From: Candidatus Kuenenia stuttgartensis
GTDB taxonomy: Bacteria; Planctomycetota; Planctomycetia; Isosphaerales; Isosphaeraceae
DNA length: 48,714 nt
Direction of reading: 5' to 3'
NCBI GenBank assembly: GCA_945865635.1
Contig: CAMBEP010000036.1
Span: 1-48,714 of the forward strand
The notes beneath the pieces were generated by a model. The model did not search any database and had not been told where the DNA came from. It was given only the letters and a program-made list of their open reading frames with translations. Positions 8,641 to 17,962 of the stretch are shown piece by piece (the stretch's first letter is position 1; every line of letters starts with the position of its first letter). The position numbers and the translations under genes are program-made.

Positions 8641-10452
8641 ATGAAAGTTTGTAAAAGCCGACGATTTACTCCAGATATGGGTGGTTCGGTTGATCGTCTT
8701 GAAGTTCGCGAGTTGCTTGCCACACTTCCTCAGGGAATTGTGATCAGCACCTTGGTGAATCATCTGGGCGGGCCTACGACGTTTGTATCAGATCATGAGT
8801 CACGGATTTTTGTGGGCGACCTTGATGGGATGATCAGGTCGATTTCGACGATTGATGGTCAGGTGACTAATTTGGGTAAACTTAATGCTGAGAATGTGGA
8901 TTCGCGCGGGCTTTATGGGTTGGCCATGGATCCGAATTTTGCATCCAATCAGACGCTTTATGCATTTTATTACGCTCTAGACAGTTCTGGTGGTCGTGAG
9001 GTGCGTGTTTCGAAACTGATTCTTAACGAGAGTCTTGATCCCGCCATTGCGCCTTCATTAAAAGAGACTGTGCTGATGCGGATCAAGATTACCAATGCTC
9101 CGAAGATTCATCATGGCGGAGCGCTTGAGGTGGACAAAAATGGATACCTTTATTTTGCGATTGGCGATCTTGAGGAGCCCCGGAAGATTTCCAATCTGAA
9201 TATGCCGAACGGTAAAGTCTTTCGCATTCGGACGGATGGAACAATTCCGACGGATAATCCGTTTTACAAACGCAGTAAGGGTCTTGGTCGGGCAGTTTGG
9301 GCTACGGGTGTGCGCGAGCCGATGAAATCGAGTTATGATGCCACGACTGACACCTACATGATTCACGATGTCGGCTGGTACCAGACCGAAGAGCTGAATG
9401 TCATTAAAAAAGGGGCCAATTACGGATGGCCTAATTTTGAAGGAAGGCATCAGGGTAAGATCAAAGGTGGCAATCCTTCGGGGATGACAATCCCATTTTA
9501 TTCTTATCAGAATATGACTTCGCTGAGTCAAAAGTCGCTGCCATTGAGAGTGTCAAACAAAGTCAAGCCAGCCATTGCCTCAAACAATGACAAGGGCTGT
9601 GCTGTGATGGGCGGCGTTTATTACCGGCCAACGCATGTTCAGAATTCGGCGTTATCAAGCTATGTCGGCGATTATTTATTTGCGGATTTATGCTCGGGCT
9701 GGGTCAATGCCATCGATGATAAGACGAAGCAGGTCAGCCGCCTGGCAGATCAGGTGGATGGTCAGATTCTGGATATGGATTATGACAACAATGGACGCAT
9801 CTTTTTGCTGATGCGGGGCGATGCACAAATTGACAACCAAATTAAAGTGATTGATGTACAGCAAAATGACCCACCCGGATTTTCCAATAGAGGCGGGAAG
9901 ATGGTTGTTTCGGCGGGAGAAACCGTGATTTTGGATCCAGGCATTACGGGCTCGGGCCCAGTGACGTTTCAGTGGTATCGAAATGGCCAGCCAATTGAGG
10001 GGGCAACGGAATCGACATTGAAACTTGCGGATATGAATGAGCAGACGGACTCAGGGGAATATTATGTGGATGCGATGAATGCCTATGGCGAAACGGCCAG
10101 CAATCCCTGGACATTGCTGCTGACCAGTCGCAAGCGTCCGGACGTGAATCTGGTGGTTGGCAAGGATGGGGCGACGGTTAAGGCGGGTGACAAGATTGCA
10201 TTTTCAGCGACAGCGACTGACGGATGGGATGGCGATTTGGGAACGGACCATTTTGTCTGGAATCTGGAACTCAGGCACAATACGCACAGCCACCCGATAT
10301 TTACACTGAAAAATACGAAGGCATCAGAATTTGTGGTTGGCGATTATGCGTTTGAAACAGGCGCAGTGGCTCTTAAACTGACATTGACCGTGACCAATTC
10401 GATTGGTTTGACGACCACCATTGTGAAGCAGTGGCCGATCACGATGAAATAA
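8641..10452 (+). CDS. Secreted PQQ-dependent sugar dehydrogenase-like protein with Ig-like domain
   Basis: Probable glucose/sorbosone-dehydrogenase-family beta-propeller, predicted to oxidise an aldose or a related alcohol with PQQ outside the cytoplasm. Diagnostic blocks are GLYGLAMDPNFASNQTLYAFY, HHGGALEVDKNGYLYFAIGD, an NGKVFRI strand and NVIKKGANYGWPNFEG. The C-terminal part has an Ig-like domain (FQWYRNGQPIEGATESTL) and a PKD-like domain ending the 603-aa chain. The first ~30 residues lack a classical signal peptide and instead show basic residues followed by DRLEVRELLA, the planctomycete LE-x-R-x-LL export-type signature also seen in the 24352-26226 protein. ATG 8641 has GGAG 11 bases upstream. 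Catalytic activity is inferred, not demonstrated. Confidence 0.8.
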   Translation: MKVCKSRRFTPDMGGSVDRLEVRELLATLPQGIVISTLVNHLGGPTTFVSDHESRIFVGDLDGMIRSISTIDGQVTNLGKLNAENVDSRGLYGLAMDPNFASNQTLYAFYYALDSSGGREVRVSKLILNESLDPAIAPSLKETVLMRIKITNAPKIHHGGALEVDKNGYLYFAIGDLEEPRKISNLNMPNGKVFRIRTDGTIPTDNPFYKRSKGLGRAVWATGVREPMKSSYDATTDTYMIHDVGWYQTEELNVIKKGANYGWPNFEGRHQGKIKGGNPSGMTIPFYSYQNMTSLSQKSLPLRVSNKVKPAIASNNDKGCAVMGGVYYRPTHVQNSALSSYVGDYLFADLCSGWVNAIDDKTKQVSRLADQVDGQILDMDYDNNGRIFLLMRGDAQIDNQIKVIDVQQNDPPGFSNRGGKMVVSAGETVILDPGITGSGPVTFQWYRNGQPIEGATESTLKLADMNEQTDSGEYYVDAMNAYGETASNPWTLLLTSRKRPDVNLVVGKDGATVKAGDKIAFSATATDGWDGDLGTDHFVWNLELRHNTHSHPIFTLKNTKASEFVVGDYAFETGAVALKLTLTVTNSIGLTTTIVKQWPITMK

Positions 10453-10476
10453 CGCCCAGAAGGCATGGAATCAGGG

Positions 10477-10512
10477 AAAAAAACAAAAAAAAACGGCAGC
10501 ATGAAGCTGCCG
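10477..10512 (-). terminator. Terminator for the minus-strand isomerase/epimerase gene
   Basis: A perfect 7-bp stem (CGGCAGC at 10494-10500 with GCTGCCG at 10506-10512) read on the minus strand is followed by a long T run (the A run at 10477-10493 on the plus strand). It lies 60 bases after the stop of the gene at 10572-11366. Confidence 0.85.
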
Positions 10513-10571
10513 ATGTGAGTCGATGGCAATGAAATTGGCTGGAAACAATATTTAAAAGCGAAGTCTTGAAT

Positions 10572-11366
10572 TTAAGGCTTGGGTGTGGTGGATGAGACAG
10601 GCTGATAGGCTTGCCAGAGAGCCTTGAAGTAGGTTAGGACTCGTTCTGGGTCGGGGCTTTCGGGGATTTCGGCCAGGGTGAATCCATTGTATTTGATGGC
10701 TTTCAAGAGGCGGAAAAGCTCGCGCCAGGGATATTTTTCGTCGGTCAGATCGTGGAGATGAACTTCGCGGATTTTGTTGGCGACGAGTGCAAAATTGCGC
10801 TGGATGGTGCCGTCGGGCTGGAGATCGGTGGGGTTGGAATTCCAGCAGACATAGACATTGGGGTGGTCGGCATAGCGGATGATTTTGGCGATATTCGGGA
10901 GTTCGGCGGTGACAGCACCATGGACTTCGAGTCGAATTTCGACGCCGAAATTTTCAGCATCTTCGCCGACCTGATGCAAGGCTTTGCCAATTTGTTCGAG
11001 AGTTTTTTCGACGATCAGGCCTGGCCCTTTGGGAATGCCGTTGGGCCGCACTTTGACGCCAGGCGCACCGATGTCGTGTGCCAGTCTGACATATTCTTTG
11101 GTGCCTTCGATATTTTTTTTGACCACAGAAGGGTCGTCGCTTTGATATTCGAAGGCGCTTCCCAGTCCGGCGATTTCCACAGGCGAATCTTCGAATCGCT
11201 TGCGCACGGCTTCGCGCTCGGCTTTGTTGAGGTTTACCTCAATTTTGTGAGCGTGTGAGGTGCGTAGTTCGACACCCTCATAGCCCAGTTTTTCGAGCGA
11301 TTTCAAGATCCGGTCCAGATCCCAGTCCTTGGCGATATTGTAGGTGATGGTTCCGAGTCGGCTCAT
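10572..11366 (-). CDS. Sugar phosphate isomerase/epimerase family (AP endonuclease 2-like TIM barrel)
   Basis: Xylose-isomerase-like TIM barrel protein of 264 aa, likely a cytoplasmic sugar or sugar-phosphate isomerase/epimerase; the substrate is unknown. The pattern is GYEGVELRTSHAH, SPVEIAGLGSAFEY, VRLAHDIGAPGVKVRP, FGVEIRLEVHG (a metal-ligand strand), VYVCWNSNPTD, REVHLHDL and NGFTLAEIPESPDP, giving candidate Glu/Asp/His metal ligands. The start is ATG at 11366 (MSRLGTITYN); the frame extends to 11555 but without homologous character. A TATAAT box lies 137 bases upstream, and an intrinsic terminator closes the unit, so it is likely monocistronic. Confidence 0.82.
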   Translation of the reverse strand: MSRLGTITYNIAKDWDLDRILKSLEKLGYEGVELRTSHAHKIEVNLNKAEREAVRKRFEDSPVEIAGLGSAFEYQSDDPSVVKKNIEGTKEYVRLAHDIGAPGVKVRPNGIPKGPGLIVEKTLEQIGKALHQVGEDAENFGVEIRLEVHGAVTAELPNIAKIIRYADHPNVYVCWNSNPTDLQPDGTIQRNFALVANKIREVHLHDLTDEKYPWRELFRLLKAIKYNGFTLAEIPESPDPERVLTYFKALWQAYQPVSSTTPKP

Positions 11367-11502
11367 GGGAATGGGTTCTTTCCGTTGCAATTTGGCGTTG
11401 GGTTGTTCCGAAGCGACTTTTGATTGTGAAAAGCACCAGAATTGGCCTGCCAGAAGAGGTTGGCAAGGTTTGTGCTTGTGTGTGTCTGTGAGGTCAGGCC
11501 GA

Positions 11503-11531
11503 ATTATACGGCTGTGATTGAGTTGAGGAAA
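11503..11531 (-). promoter_or_regulatory. Possible promoter for the isomerase/epimerase gene
   Basis: Read on the minus strand there is a perfect TATAAT (11508-11503). The expected -35 position (11531-11526) holds only TTTCCT, so the assignment is moderate. It would give a leader of roughly 130 bases. Confidence 0.35.
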
Positions 11532-11704
11532 GTCTCTGGATATTTTTTGGTTCACCAGCTGGGTGCATCCGATTAGAATTGGGCCTGGAGAGGCAAGACT
11601 AACCGGTTTAAGGGATGTGGATCCGAATGATTTTCAAGGCCTGGAACCTGATAATATCACACAAACCTATCAGGCCCTTCACCGATTCTTCACATTTGCA
11701 CTAT

Positions 11705-12739
11705 ATGATCACAACCATGGTACACCCAGATTTCCGAAGATTCACCTGTTTGCTGGTTCTGGTGGCGACAATTTCTGTCTCTAGCCTGCCTTTATTGCGA
11801 GGTCAGGCGCAACAGTCTGCGGAGTCGATTGCCAAGCCGAGGGCAAGTCTTGAGCGGTTGCGAAAGTTGTCGGAGGTGGTTCCGGCGGAAAGATTGATCA
11901 AGGCGGGCGGTTTGCAGACGTATTATGTTCAGTCGGGTCAGGTTGGGCCTCAGATTTTGTTGTTGCATGGTTTTGGTTCGAGCACATTCACGTGGCGTAA
12001 GAATCTTGTTGAGCTTGGCAAAATCGGGCGTGTCACGGCCATTGACATCAAGGGATTTGGTCTGACGGAGAAGCCGAAAGATGGTCAGTACAATGAGTTT
12101 GCCTACGTCAAGCACGTTCTGGATACGATGGATGCGCTGGGGCTCCAGCGGCCATTGATCATAGGGAATTCGATGGGTGGGGCGGTGGCAGCGAGGCTGG
12201 CACTTGAGCATCCGGGCCGTTGTTCCGGGCTGATTTTGGTGGATGCGGCGAGGCCTTATACGCGGCTGGATTTCGCGGCATCGGGGGTGGATACGACAAA
12301 ATTCAAGGGTCGTCCGTCGGTGCTTGCGACGGCCTTGGTGCGGACGATGATCAGCCGGGACCGGATCAAGGGGATGCTTGAGTCGGTTTACGAAGGTCAC
12401 GAGCCGGTGACGGACGCGATGATTGATGCCTATTATATTCCGACGACGATTGAAGGAGCTCCTGAGGCGTTGATTTCGATGATCAACCCGCCGGCTGATC
12501 CGTCCAGGCCGATTCCATTGAAGGAGTTGAAGTGCCCTGTGACAATCGTTTGGGGCAAGGATGACAATGTGATTCCGGTTCGGGCTGGTGAGTCTCTGGC
12601 TCGCGAGATACCGGGCAGTGAGCTGGTGATCTGGGCGGGTGCCGGGCACTTGCCTCAGGAGGATAGGCCCGAGGAATTCCATCGACTCGTGCGGGACTTT
12701 GTAGGGAAGCACCTTGGTTTGCGTCCCGGGCAAAACTGA
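11705..12739 (+). CDS. Exported alpha/beta-hydrolase
   Basis: Classical alpha/beta-hydrolase fold enzyme of 344 aa. After a hydrophobic N-terminal signal or anchor (RRFTCLLVLVATISVSSLPL) come LLLHGFGSSTFTW (oxyanion hole, His near 88), the nucleophile elbow GNSMGG with Ser at ~156, the acid in VWGKDDNVIPV and the catalytic His in GAGHLPQEDRP. All three triad residues are present. Resemblance is to the lipase/esterase and C-C hydrolase type; the substrate cannot be told. The start is ATG 11705, or possibly 11717; the frame is open to 11615. It is divergent from the isomerase gene and just upstream of pstS but probably separate from it. Confidence 0.82.
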   Translation: MITTMVHPDFRRFTCLLVLVATISVSSLPLLRGQAQQSAESIAKPRASLERLRKLSEVVPAERLIKAGGLQTYYVQSGQVGPQILLLHGFGSSTFTWRKNLVELGKIGRVTAIDIKGFGLTEKPKDGQYNEFAYVKHVLDTMDALGLQRPLIIGNSMGGAVAARLALEHPGRCSGLILVDAARPYTRLDFAASGVDTTKFKGRPSVLATALVRTMISRDRIKGMLESVYEGHEPVTDAMIDAYYIPTTIEGAPEALISMINPPADPSRPIPLKELKCPVTIVWGKDDNVIPVRAGESLAREIPGSELVIWAGAGHLPQEDRPEEFHRLVRDFVGKHLGLRPGQN

Positions 12740-12802
12740 GAAACGACCGAAGGACGATTTCGGAATCAGGATTTGAAGCGAATCAACCCAACAGGAAGAA
12801 CG

Positions 12803-13834
12803 ATGATGATGAAGATGACGCAACGCATGACTTTAATTGGATTTGGTGCACTTTTTCTGGCAGGCTGTGGCGGCGGCGGTGGTGGTGGCGAAGGTGGTGG
12901 GAATTCGGCAGGGTCTTCGTCGGGTACTGGCGGTTCGTCAGGTGGGGGCGCGAAGACGATTGTGGTGGATGGTTCGAGCACGGTATTTCGGATTTCCAAA
13001 GCGGCCCAGGTTGGCTATGGCAAGGTGAATCCTGATATTGAGGTGGTGGTTGAGAGTCATGGCACAGGCGGCGGGTTTGGTCGTTATATGGAAGGCGAAG
13101 TGGATATTGTGGATGCCTCACGCGAGGCGAAGCCGGAAGAGACGGCCAAAGCCACTGGGAAATTGGCTTGGACACGGTATCTGGTGGGTCATGATGGGAT
13201 TTCCGTGTTGGTGAATCCGAAGAATGATTTTGTGAGCGAGCTCAGTCTGGCCGATTTGAAGAAGCTTTGGGAGCCCGATTCCAAGATCAAGACCTGGAAG
13301 GATTTGAATCCTGCCTGGCCGGACCGGAAGATCACATTTTTTTCACCTGACAAGGATTCAGGCACGTTTGAATATTTCACGGAAGCCGTGAACAAGAAGG
13401 CGCGGTCGCAGAGGAGCGACATTCAGGCCTCGCCTGACGATAATACGCTGGTGCGTGGGGTTGCGGGCGATGCGGATTCGATTGGCTATTTTGGTTTTGC
13501 GTATTACTCGGCGAATGCCAGCAAGCTGAAGCTTGTGAAGATCAAAGGTGATAAGGGAGCAGTGGCACCATCGAAAGAGACGATTCTTTCGGGAGAGTAT
13601 CCCGCTCTGGCCCGTCCGCTTTATTTGTATGTGAAGAACGATTCGTTGAAGCGTGCCGAAGTGAAAGCATTTTTGGGCTACTACCTGGAGAACGTGGTAA
13701 CGCACTCAGAGAAGGCGGGTTATGTGGGTCCAACCGCCGATGAGATCAAAGCGAATTCGGGAGCATTTGCAGGAGAAGGTGCGGCACCCAAGGCCGCTCA
13801 ATCGCCTGAGGCCCAACAGAAATCAGCCCAATGA
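12803..13834 (+). CDS. pstS: Phosphate-binding lipoprotein PstS
   Basis: Periplasmic phosphate-binding component of the Pst ABC transporter. The signal peptide ends in a lipobox (FLAGC), followed by a Gly/Ser-rich spacer tethering the domain to the membrane. The binding domain contains DGSSTVFRISKA and the GTGGGFGRYMEGEVDIVDASR block, then SPDKDSGTFEYF, which match phosphate-coordinating loops of the family. The C-terminal tail is Ala/Gln-rich. The length is 343 aa. The start is the first of several consecutive ATGs at 12803, after AGGAAG at 12793-12798. The stop overlaps the pstC start by four bases. I see no clear Pho box upstream. Confidence 0.95.
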   Translation: MMMKMTQRMTLIGFGALFLAGCGGGGGGGEGGGNSAGSSSGTGGSSGGGAKTIVVDGSSTVFRISKAAQVGYGKVNPDIEVVVESHGTGGGFGRYMEGEVDIVDASREAKPEETAKATGKLAWTRYLVGHDGISVLVNPKNDFVSELSLADLKKLWEPDSKIKTWKDLNPAWPDRKITFFSPDKDSGTFEYFTEAVNKKARSQRSDIQASPDDNTLVRGVAGDADSIGYFGFAYYSANASKLKLVKIKGDKGAVAPSKETILSGEYPALARPLYLYVKNDSLKRAEVKAFLGYYLENVVTHSEKAGYVGPTADEIKANSGAFAGEGAAPKAAQSPEAQQKSAQ

Positions 13835-14775
13835 ATCGAGAGCCCATGGGTCGAGTTCAGTGGAAATCGCCTGGCCGGTTCCTGCATTGGCAGGAGCGGC
13901 TGGTGCATATGATTTTGGCGATTTTCGCCGTGATCACGATTTTGACCACCATAGGGATTCTAGTGGTTTTGGGGACAGAGACGTATCAATTTTTCATCAA
14001 GGCCGAGACCACGCCTTTTGAATTTCTGACAAGCCGAAAGCTTGAGCCCGAGGCCGACCCGCCCAAGTTCGGGATTGTTCCCTTGATTTGGGGGACTATG
14101 GTGGTCACATTTGGCTCATGTGTGATTGCGTTGCCGATAGGTCTGGCAAGCGCGATTTATCTGAGTGAATATGCGGGGAGCCTGACGCGCTCGATTCTCA
14201 AGCCAGCGCTTGAGATTCTGGCTGGGGTTCCGACGATTGTTTATGGATATCTGGCGTTGATGCTGGTGACACCGGCTCTGAGATATACATTGGAATTGGT
14301 GGGGATCAAGGTCGACACGTACAATGCGGCAAGTGCGGCGATTGTGGTGGGGATCATGATCATACCGATGGTTTCGTCGCTTTCTGAGGATGTGTTGAGG
14401 GCCGTTCCGCAGGGGCTGCGAGAGGCGGCTTATGGGCTGGGGGCGACCAAATTTGAGGTCTGCACACAGGTGGTTGTGCCTGCGGGGCTTTCAGGGATCA
14501 TGGCGTCGTTTATCCTGGCATTTTCGCGAGCGATTGGCGAGACGATGGCGGTGGTTTTGGCGGCGGGCCAGTTGCCTCAGATTTCTGGTAATATTTTTAC
14601 ATCGGTGCAGACGATGACGGCTTACATCGTTTCCGTGACATCGGGCGATGCGCCTTTTGGGACAGCGGAACACCTGTCGCTTTATGCGGTGGGTTCGGTT
14701 CTGTTTTTGATCACACTCTGCCTGAACCTGTTTTCAGGCTGGATTCTGCGTCATTATCGCGAGGAATACTCATGA
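13831..14775 (+). CDS. pstC: Phosphate ABC transporter permease PstC
   Basis: Inner-membrane permease half of the high-affinity phosphate importer. The 314-aa sequence has about six transmembrane helices. It includes the family blocks FGIVPLIWGTMVVTFGS, ASAIYLSEYAG, LEILAGVPTIVYGYLAL, and the ABC-coupling EAA loop VPQGLREAAYGLGATKFE followed by FSRAIGETMAVVLAAG. ATG 13831 overlaps the pstS stop (ATGA), and its own stop overlaps pstA in the same manner, indicating translational coupling through the operon. Confidence 0.95.
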   Translation: MNREPMGRVQWKSPGRFLHWQERLVHMILAIFAVITILTTIGILVVLGTETYQFFIKAETTPFEFLTSRKLEPEADPPKFGIVPLIWGTMVVTFGSCVIALPIGLASAIYLSEYAGSLTRSILKPALEILAGVPTIVYGYLALMLVTPALRYTLELVGIKVDTYNAASAAIVVGIMIIPMVSSLSEDVLRAVPQGLREAAYGLGATKFEVCTQVVVPAGLSGIMASFILAFSRAIGETMAVVLAAGQLPQISGNIFTSVQTMTAYIVSVTSGDAPFGTAEHLSLYAVGSVLFLITLCLNLFSGWILRHYREEYS

Positions 14776-15791
14776 GTGTGAAGTCGTTGAACAAGCCTGC
14801 CAACTGGTCGAGCGCGGACCCGCATTTTCGGCCCAATCGCCGTCGTCGAGCGATCATGGACCCGTTGTTTCGGTGGGTCTGCTTTTTTGCGACGTTTCTT
14901 GGTGTGGTTTTTCTGGGGACAGTTCTGGGAGCGGTATTTCTGCGAGTTTTGTATCCTGCGGGAGCAGGAGCGAAGAGCGGGATCCCGCTTGGGGAACGAT
15001 TCAGCGATGCCTGTGCACTGCTCAGGCGGCTGGTGGTGAACAAGCCTGGAATTGAAGCCTCTGAGGTGGGCTATCGGGTTGGCCTGGTGGGTTCGGCCTG
15101 GCTTCTTCTATTTGTGATTTTGATTGCCGTTCCCGTGGGAGTGGGTGCGGCGCTTTATCTTGAGGAATACACAGGCAAGAGCCGCTGGAAAACGCTTGTG
15201 CAGACAAACATAGCAAACCTGGCCGGTGTGCCTTCGATTGTGTATGGGCTGCTTGGCCTGACCCTGTTTCAGCGTGGTCTTGGGTTTAAGAGTCTGGCAC
15301 TTGGGCCGTGCGTTCTGGCGGGATCTTTGACCCTTTCCCTGCTGATATTGCCGGTGATTGTGATTGCGACTCAGGAGGCGCTAAGGGCCGTTCCGCAATC
15401 GTTGCGATTGGCAGCACTGGCGCTTGGAGCGACACGTTGGCAGATGATTCGCGACCACCTATTGCCTACGGCGGCGCCGGGGATTTTGACGGGCACGATA
15501 CTTGGGGTTTCGCGAGCGATTGGCGAAACGGCACCACTACTGATGGTCGGAGCGGCGGCGAGCCTTTTGAAGGTAACACGTGGCCCATTGGATCGTTATA
15601 CAGCGTTGCCTGTAGAGATTTTCTATAATGCGAAGGAGCCTGACGAATCGTTTTCGACGGTGGCGGCCGGTGGCATTCTTCTGCTTCTGTGCCTATTACT
15701 GACGATGAACTTTTTCGCTATCTGGATTCGCCAGCGAACGAGCAAGCGGCCGGGGCTGGCCGGGTCCATGCGCACGAAGCGTGGTGGATGA
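14772..15791 (+). CDS. pstA: Phosphate ABC transporter permease PstA
   Basis: Second permease subunit, partner of PstC. At 339 aa it has an N-terminal helix, a periplasmic segment and a conserved permease core: [33 protein letters not shown], the EAA loop [18 protein letters not shown] and [18 protein letters not shown]. The C-terminal helix [18 protein letters not shown] is followed by a basic tail. It starts at the ATG overlapping the pstC stop. Its 3' end overlaps the longest possible pstB frame. Confidence 0.95.
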   Translation: MSVKSLNKPANWSSADPHFRPNRRRRAIMDPLFRWVCFFATFLGVVFLGTVLGAVFLRVLYPAGAGAKSGIPLGERFSDACALLRRLVVNKPGIEASEVGYRVGLVGSAWLLLFVILIAVPVGVGAALYLEEYTGKSRWKTLVQTNIANLAGVPSIVYGLLGLTLFQRGLGFKSLALGPCVLAGSLTLSLLILPVIVIATQEALRAVPQSLRLAALALGATRWQMIRDHLLPTAAPGILTGTILGVSRAIGETAPLLMVGAAASLLKVTRGPLDRYTALPVEIFYNAKEPDESFSTVAAGGILLLLCLLLTMNFFAIWIRQRTSKRPGLAGSMRTKRGG

Positions 15792-15852
15792 ATTGTTGGT
15801 GGCCTCTTCGACAGCAAACACTTCTCTCAATTCAGCGTATTGGTCAATTCCC

Positions 15853-16674
15853 ATGGCATCTCCCGACTTGTCACCAGCCAATTCTGGCCCCCACTCCAAT
15901 ACGGTGCTCCGCACGGAGTCGCTTTCCGTATTCTATGGCGATTCCCAGGCTTTGAGCGATATCACCATAGCCATTCCTCAAAACCAGATCACAGCCTTGA
16001 TTGGGCCGTCTGGCTGCGGCAAGAGCACGCTTTTGCGATGCTTCAACCGAATGAACGACCTGATTGCCGGCCTTCGGATCGAGGGCCAGATCTGGTTTCA
16101 TGAGCATGACTTGATGGATTCGGCTGTGGATGTGGTGGCCGTGCGGCGGCGGATCGGCATGGTATTTCAGAAGCCAAATCCTTTTCCTAAGAGCATTTAC
16201 AACAACATTGCCTGGGGTGCCAAAATCAATGGTTTTCTGGGTGACATGGATGAGTTGGTGGAGCGATGTCTTCGGCGAGCGGCGTTGTGGGACGAGGTGA
16301 AGGACAAGCTGGATAAGTCAGGCGAGCAGCTTTCCGGTGGTCAGCAGCAGAGGTTGTGCATTGCCCGGACCCTGGCGGTTGAGCCAGAGGTAATTTTGAT
16401 GGACGAGCCGTGTTCTGCGCTGGATCCGATTTCGACAGCGGCGGTGGAAGACTTGATGGAGGACTTGAAGGCGGATTACACGATTGTGATTGTGACGCAC
16501 AACATGCAGCAGGCGCGTCGGGTGAGCGACATGACGGCCTGCCTGATGCTTGATGCGAATGTTTCGCAAGGTCGGCGAGTGGGTGTGGTTGCGGAATTTA
16601 GCCCGACGGACAAGCTTTTCACGAATCCGACAGATCCTCGGACGGAGGCTTATATTACAGGCCGAATTGGTTGA
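15853..16674 (+). CDS. pstB: Phosphate ABC transporter ATPase PstB
   Basis: Cytoplasmic ATPase powering phosphate import. It shows Walker [10 protein letters not shown], the PstB-specific [11 protein letters not shown] after it, the Q-loop [11 protein letters not shown], signature LSGGQQQRL, Walker [14 protein letters not shown] and the switch His in [10 protein letters not shown]. The chain is 273 aa from ATG 15853, close to the family norm. A GTG at 15781 would overlap pstA and add 24 residues without family similarity. It closes the transporter operon. No phoU follows, which is unusual. Confidence 0.95.
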   Translation: MASPDLSPANSGPHSNTVLRTESLSVFYGDSQALSDITIAIPQNQITALIGPSGCGKSTLLRCFNRMNDLIAGLRIEGQIWFHEHDLMDSAVDVVAVRRRIGMVFQKPNPFPKSIYNNIAWGAKINGFLGDMDELVERCLRRAALWDEVKDKLDKSGEQLSGGQQQRLCIARTLAVEPEVILMDEPCSALDPISTAAVEDLMEDLKADYTIVIVTHNMQQARRVSDMTACLMLDANVSQGRRVGVVAEFSPTDKLFTNPTDPRTEAYITGRIG

Positions 16675-16707
16675 TGATCGGTTTTGGGAAAGGATCTTCA
16701 CGAAAAA

Positions 16708-16722
16708 TTTGCGAATTGCAAA
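16708..16722. promoter_or_regulatory. Small palindrome upstream of the response regulator
   Basis: TTTGC and GCAAA flank a 5-base centre in the intergenic space between pstB and the regulator gene. It may be an operator or chance; it does not match a Pho box. Confidence 0.2.
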
Positions 16723-16806
16723 TCAAAACCGCGCACGGATTCCATTATGATATGATGAAGTGATGGTGAGAATTGTACATGAACGCCAAGGGGCTGGATC
16801 AGACAA

Positions 16807-17538
16807 ATGTCAAAGCCTCGTATCCTGATCATTGAAGATGAGCGTCCACTGGTTGAGATTCTCCAGATCAACTTGGCGCGAGAGGGTTTTGAGACCACAT
16901 CCGCTCGTGATGGGAATGAAGGGCAGAGGATGGCCCAGGTGAACATTCCAGACCTGATTTTATTGGACTTGATGCTTCCAGGGCGGAGCGGCCTGGACAT
17001 ATGTCGGGATTTGAAGTCATCAAACATTACGAAGCACATACCGATTATCATGATTACGGCGAAGGGTGAGGAGTCTGATCAATTGATTGGATTCGCGACA
17101 GGGGCCGACGATTATGTGACGAAGCCATTTTCCGTAAAAGTGTTGATTCAGCGGGTCAGGCGTGAGCTGAGGCGTAGGGAAGAAAATCTTGGCTACGAGA
17201 GCGACACACTGAGCCATCATGGGATTGTGGTCGACAGGGTTCGCCATCAGGTGACGGTCCACAACGAAGAAGTGATTCTGACACCGACCGAATTCAGGCT
17301 TTTGGAAGCGCTTCTCAAGCGTGTTGGCCGCGCCTATTCCCGCCATGAGCTGATGGACGCAGGCATGGGCGAGGACGCAGTGGTGCTTGAGCGGACGATC
17401 GACGTTCACATCAAAAGCCTTCGCAAGAAGCTTGGTGATCGGTCCATGCTGGTGGAAACCGTGCGCGGGATTGGGTATAGGCTTCGGGAATCGCTGCCCT
17501 CGGTGGATGAGGTTTGGGCAACGGATGAGGATGCCTGA
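16807..17538 (+). CDS. OmpR/PhoB-family response regulator
   Basis: Two-component DNA-binding regulator of 243 aa. The receiver domain has the acidic pair in ILIIEDERP, the phosphoacceptor Asp in LILLDLMLPG (about residue 57), the Thr in MITAKG and the Lys in VTKPFS. The C-terminal winged helix contains LTPTEFRLLEALLKRVG, the recognition-helix region RTIDVHIKSLRKKLGD, and VETVRGIGYRL. Position directly after pstSCAB suggests a PhoB-like role in phosphate control, but that is inference. No cognate histidine kinase is nearby, so it is an orphan in this window. The start is ATG 16807. Confidence 0.88.
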   Translation: MSKPRILIIEDERPLVEILQINLAREGFETTSARDGNEGQRMAQVNIPDLILLDLMLPGRSGLDICRDLKSSNITKHIPIIMITAKGEESDQLIGFATGADDYVTKPFSVKVLIQRVRRELRRREENLGYESDTLSHHGIVVDRVRHQVTVHNEEVILTPTEFRLLEALLKRVGRAYSRHELMDAGMGEDAVVLERTIDVHIKSLRKKLGDRSMLVETVRGIGYRLRESLPSVDEVWATDEDA

Positions 17539-17578
17539 TTTTGGTCCTGGAAGTCAGTGGACGATGCCCGGACGAGTG

Positions 17579-17959
17579 TCAGGTTTTGGATTTTTGGCAG
17601 AAGGCCAGAATCATCCATCCGGCAATTTGCAAGGTACCGCCGATGGGTGTGATTGCGCCGAGCCATTTGGGCCCACCGGCCACGATTGCATATAAAGTTC
17701 CGCAGAAGATGAGGGTGCCGGCCCAGAGCAGCCGGATTGCAATCGCCGACGATTTTGGGACGCCCGAGATTGCGGCAAAATAGGCGGAAACGGCAATCAG
17801 ACCGATGGCATGATACATCTGGTATCGCGCTGCAATTTCAAAAGTTTCGAGCAATTTGGGTTCGACACGCCCCTTGATTGCATGCGCGCCCATTGCGCCA
17901 GTGACAACGGCCAGGCCAGCCAGCAGGGCGCCGGTCCGGAAAATGGTTTTGGGTTGCAT
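17579..17959 (-). CDS. DUF423 family membrane protein
   Basis: Small integral membrane protein of unknown function, 126 aa, with four hydrophobic helices. The N-terminal GALLAGLAVVTGAMGAHAIK is the hallmark of the DUF423 (YgdD/YwdK) family, and FEIAARYQMYHAIGLI is the second conserved block. It begins 3 bases after the folC stop, and its GGAG Shine-Dalgarno lies in the last codons of folC, so it is probably cotranscribed and possibly translationally coupled. It converges with the response regulator gene. Confidence 0.88.
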   Translation of the reverse strand: MQPKTIFRTGALLAGLAVVTGAMGAHAIKGRVEPKLLETFEIAARYQMYHAIGLIAVSAYFAAISGVPKSSAIAIRLLWAGTLIFCGTLYAIVAGGPKWLGAITPIGGTLQIAGWMILAFCQKSKT

Positions 17960-17962
17960 TTT

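Noticed and set aside
12740..12802. Pho box upstream of pstS
   Set aside because: No pair of direct repeats resembling the Pho box could be found in the short gap before pstS.
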